Shown: positions 6,948 through 7,439 of the stretch, piece after piece
Layout of the letters: every line of letters starts with the position of its first letter
Position numbering within the stretch: position 1 is the first letter of the stretch
The notes under the pieces: generated by a model
The model's database searches: none
Told to the model about the DNA's origin: nothing
The model's input: only the letters and a program-made list of their open reading frames with translations
Translations under genes and position numbers: made by a program
DNA from: JAJRVH01 sp964505995
GTDB taxonomy: Bacteria; Pseudomonadota; Zetaproteobacteria; Mariprofundales; Mariprofundaceae
Assembly (NCBI GenBank): GCA_964505995.1
Contig: CAZDLB010000085.1
Span: 1 to 7,439, forward strand
DNA length: 7,439 bases
Direction of reading: 5' to 3'

Positions 6948-7183
6948 CGGATTGCGAATGCCTCCCTTCCCATCGGAGTGACGCTGAGATTAAGGGCATG
7001 GAACGATTGACGCAACCGGCATGCTTCAGCTTCCGAACCCAACGGCTACGCTGTAGAGGCTTCGCAGGCTGGATGGCGGACATTTCCTCCGCTGCAGTCC
7101 TGTCATGATGATCCACGGCTTTACGCATCCATTCCCCCCTATAGCATCGGCGGCATGAAACATGTTCGCGTGGCTGTTTCCCG
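6948..7183. other. 236-bp divergent intergenic region
   Basis: This region separates the minus-strand chemosensory cluster from the + strand lipoprotein gene, so it should hold promoters for both. On the minus strand TTGCGT (7010-7015) with TTAATC or CTTAAT 15-16 bases downstream is the nearest sigma70-like pair, but it is a poor match. On the + strand TATAGC (7140-7145) could be a -10 for the lipoprotein gene, with no good -35 at 17 bases. No clear sigma54 (GGCAC-N5-TTGC) or sigma28 element was found by eye. A small minus-strand ORF with a ribosome-site-like sequence starts at 7128 and is discussed among the findings. Confidence 0.5.
6961..6966 (-). promoter_or_regulatory. ribosome-binding site of the ATPase gene, unusually distant
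   Basis: GGGAGG on the minus strand is the only good Shine-Dalgarno match before the ATPase ATG, but it is separated from it by 13 bases instead of the usual 5 to 9. No in-frame ATG, GTG or TTG lies between it and the upstream TAA stop. An in-frame ATT lies one base from the motif, too close to be used. The initiation rate may therefore be modest. Confidence 0.5.
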
Positions 7184-7439
7184 GTGAAGAACCCTGGCTG
7201 GGCAATCCTGCCCGTGCTCGTCGCCCTTCTGGTTGCTCTTCTGGGCGGTGGGTGCGCCCGGGATCTGGTGTCCGAGCCACCCCGGCCGGAATCCGCGGCG
7301 ACCTCCCTGCCCACCTCGGACCTCCGCCTGGCCGACAGCCTCGAGCCACCCCGGACCGATCCGCTTCTTGAAGGCATCAGTCCGGCCGACATCGCGCGAG
7401 CTCAGGCTCTGGCCAAGCGCGACTACCTGCCCCACTGGA
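7184..7439 (+). CDS. putative lipoprotein, N-terminal part, runs off the window
   Basis: From GTG at 7184-7186 the frame stays open for 85 codons to the window end. The first 24 residues form a lipoprotein signal peptide: MK at the start, a hydrophobic core (WAILPVLVALLVALL) and a lipobox-like LGGGC with Cys24. The glycine at -3 is less usual than Ala or Ser. The residues after the cysteine are Ala-Arg-Asp, without Asp at +2, which favours outer-membrane sorting. The mature N-terminus is a Pro/Ser/Glu-rich linker with EPPR occurring twice, followed by an apparently structured start (SPADIARAQALAKRDYLPHW). No Shine-Dalgarno sequence is visible before the GTG, but the nearest upstream in-frame stop is at 7142-7144 and no other start codon intervenes. 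The family was not recognised. The gene is divergent from the chemosensory cluster, so a functional link is not implied. Confidence 0.75.
   Translation, partial: MKNPGWAILPVLVALLVALLGGGCARDLVSEPPRPESAATSLPTSDLRLADSLEPPRTDPLLEGISPADIARAQALAKRDYLPHW

Noticed and set aside
6988..7015. Candidate sigma70 promoter TTGCGT/TTAATC upstream of the ATPase gene
   Set aside because: Only half of the -35 and two of six -10 positions match, and the key TA of the -10 is missing, so it was not called as a promoter.
7162..7371. 69-codon + strand ORF starting ATG at 7162
   Set aside because: It is out of frame with the lipoprotein frame starting at 7184, which has a signal peptide and lipobox and stays open to the window end; the ATG frame yields a Pro/Arg/Gly-rich shadow that stops.

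Overview
The window looks like a moderately GC-rich proteobacterial chromosome, most likely gammaproteobacterial. That rests on the metH C-terminus, a tRNA-Glu(CTC), Gram-negative chemosensory and type IV pilus-type proteins, and a lipoprotein whose +2 residue suits outer-membrane sorting. The genus cannot be read from the sequence, and no insertion sequence, CRISPR array or phage gene was seen.

Layout: the left edge (1-71, + strand) is the last 22 codons of metH. It converges, across a strong bidirectional hairpin terminator (95-125), on a minus-strand tRNA-Glu(CTC) gene (133-207). The rest up to 6947 is a minus-strand cluster, in transcription order: (1) a 731-residue PilB/GspE/MshE-type secretion or pilus motor ATPase with a response-regulator receiver domain fused to its C-terminus; (2) a CheW adaptor, overlapping gene 1 by 4 bp; (3) after a 101-bp gap, a two-helix transmembrane methyl-accepting chemotaxis protein without an evident HAMP domain; (4) 16 bp further on, a CheA-type hybrid histidine kinase (Hpt, dimerisation, ATPase, CheW-like, receiver). 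A 236-bp intergenic region separates the cluster from a divergent + strand gene for a lipoprotein, cut off by the window end.

How it may work (inference): the receptor senses a periplasmic or membrane signal, CheW couples it to the CheA kinase, and phosphate passes from Hpt His49 either to the kinase's own receiver (Asp743) or to the receiver on the motor ATPase (Asp649). The cluster would then be a chemosensory pathway whose output is the motor ATPase itself rather than a free CheY. No separate CheY, CheR, CheB, PilG or PilH gene is in the window.

The most unusual local feature is at the 3' end of the kinase gene. Its last four sense codons and its stop codon lie inside the tRNA-Glu gene, and a good sigma70-type promoter for the tRNA (TTGACT, 17 bp, TACAAA, then a GC-rich discriminator) is embedded in the kinase coding sequence.
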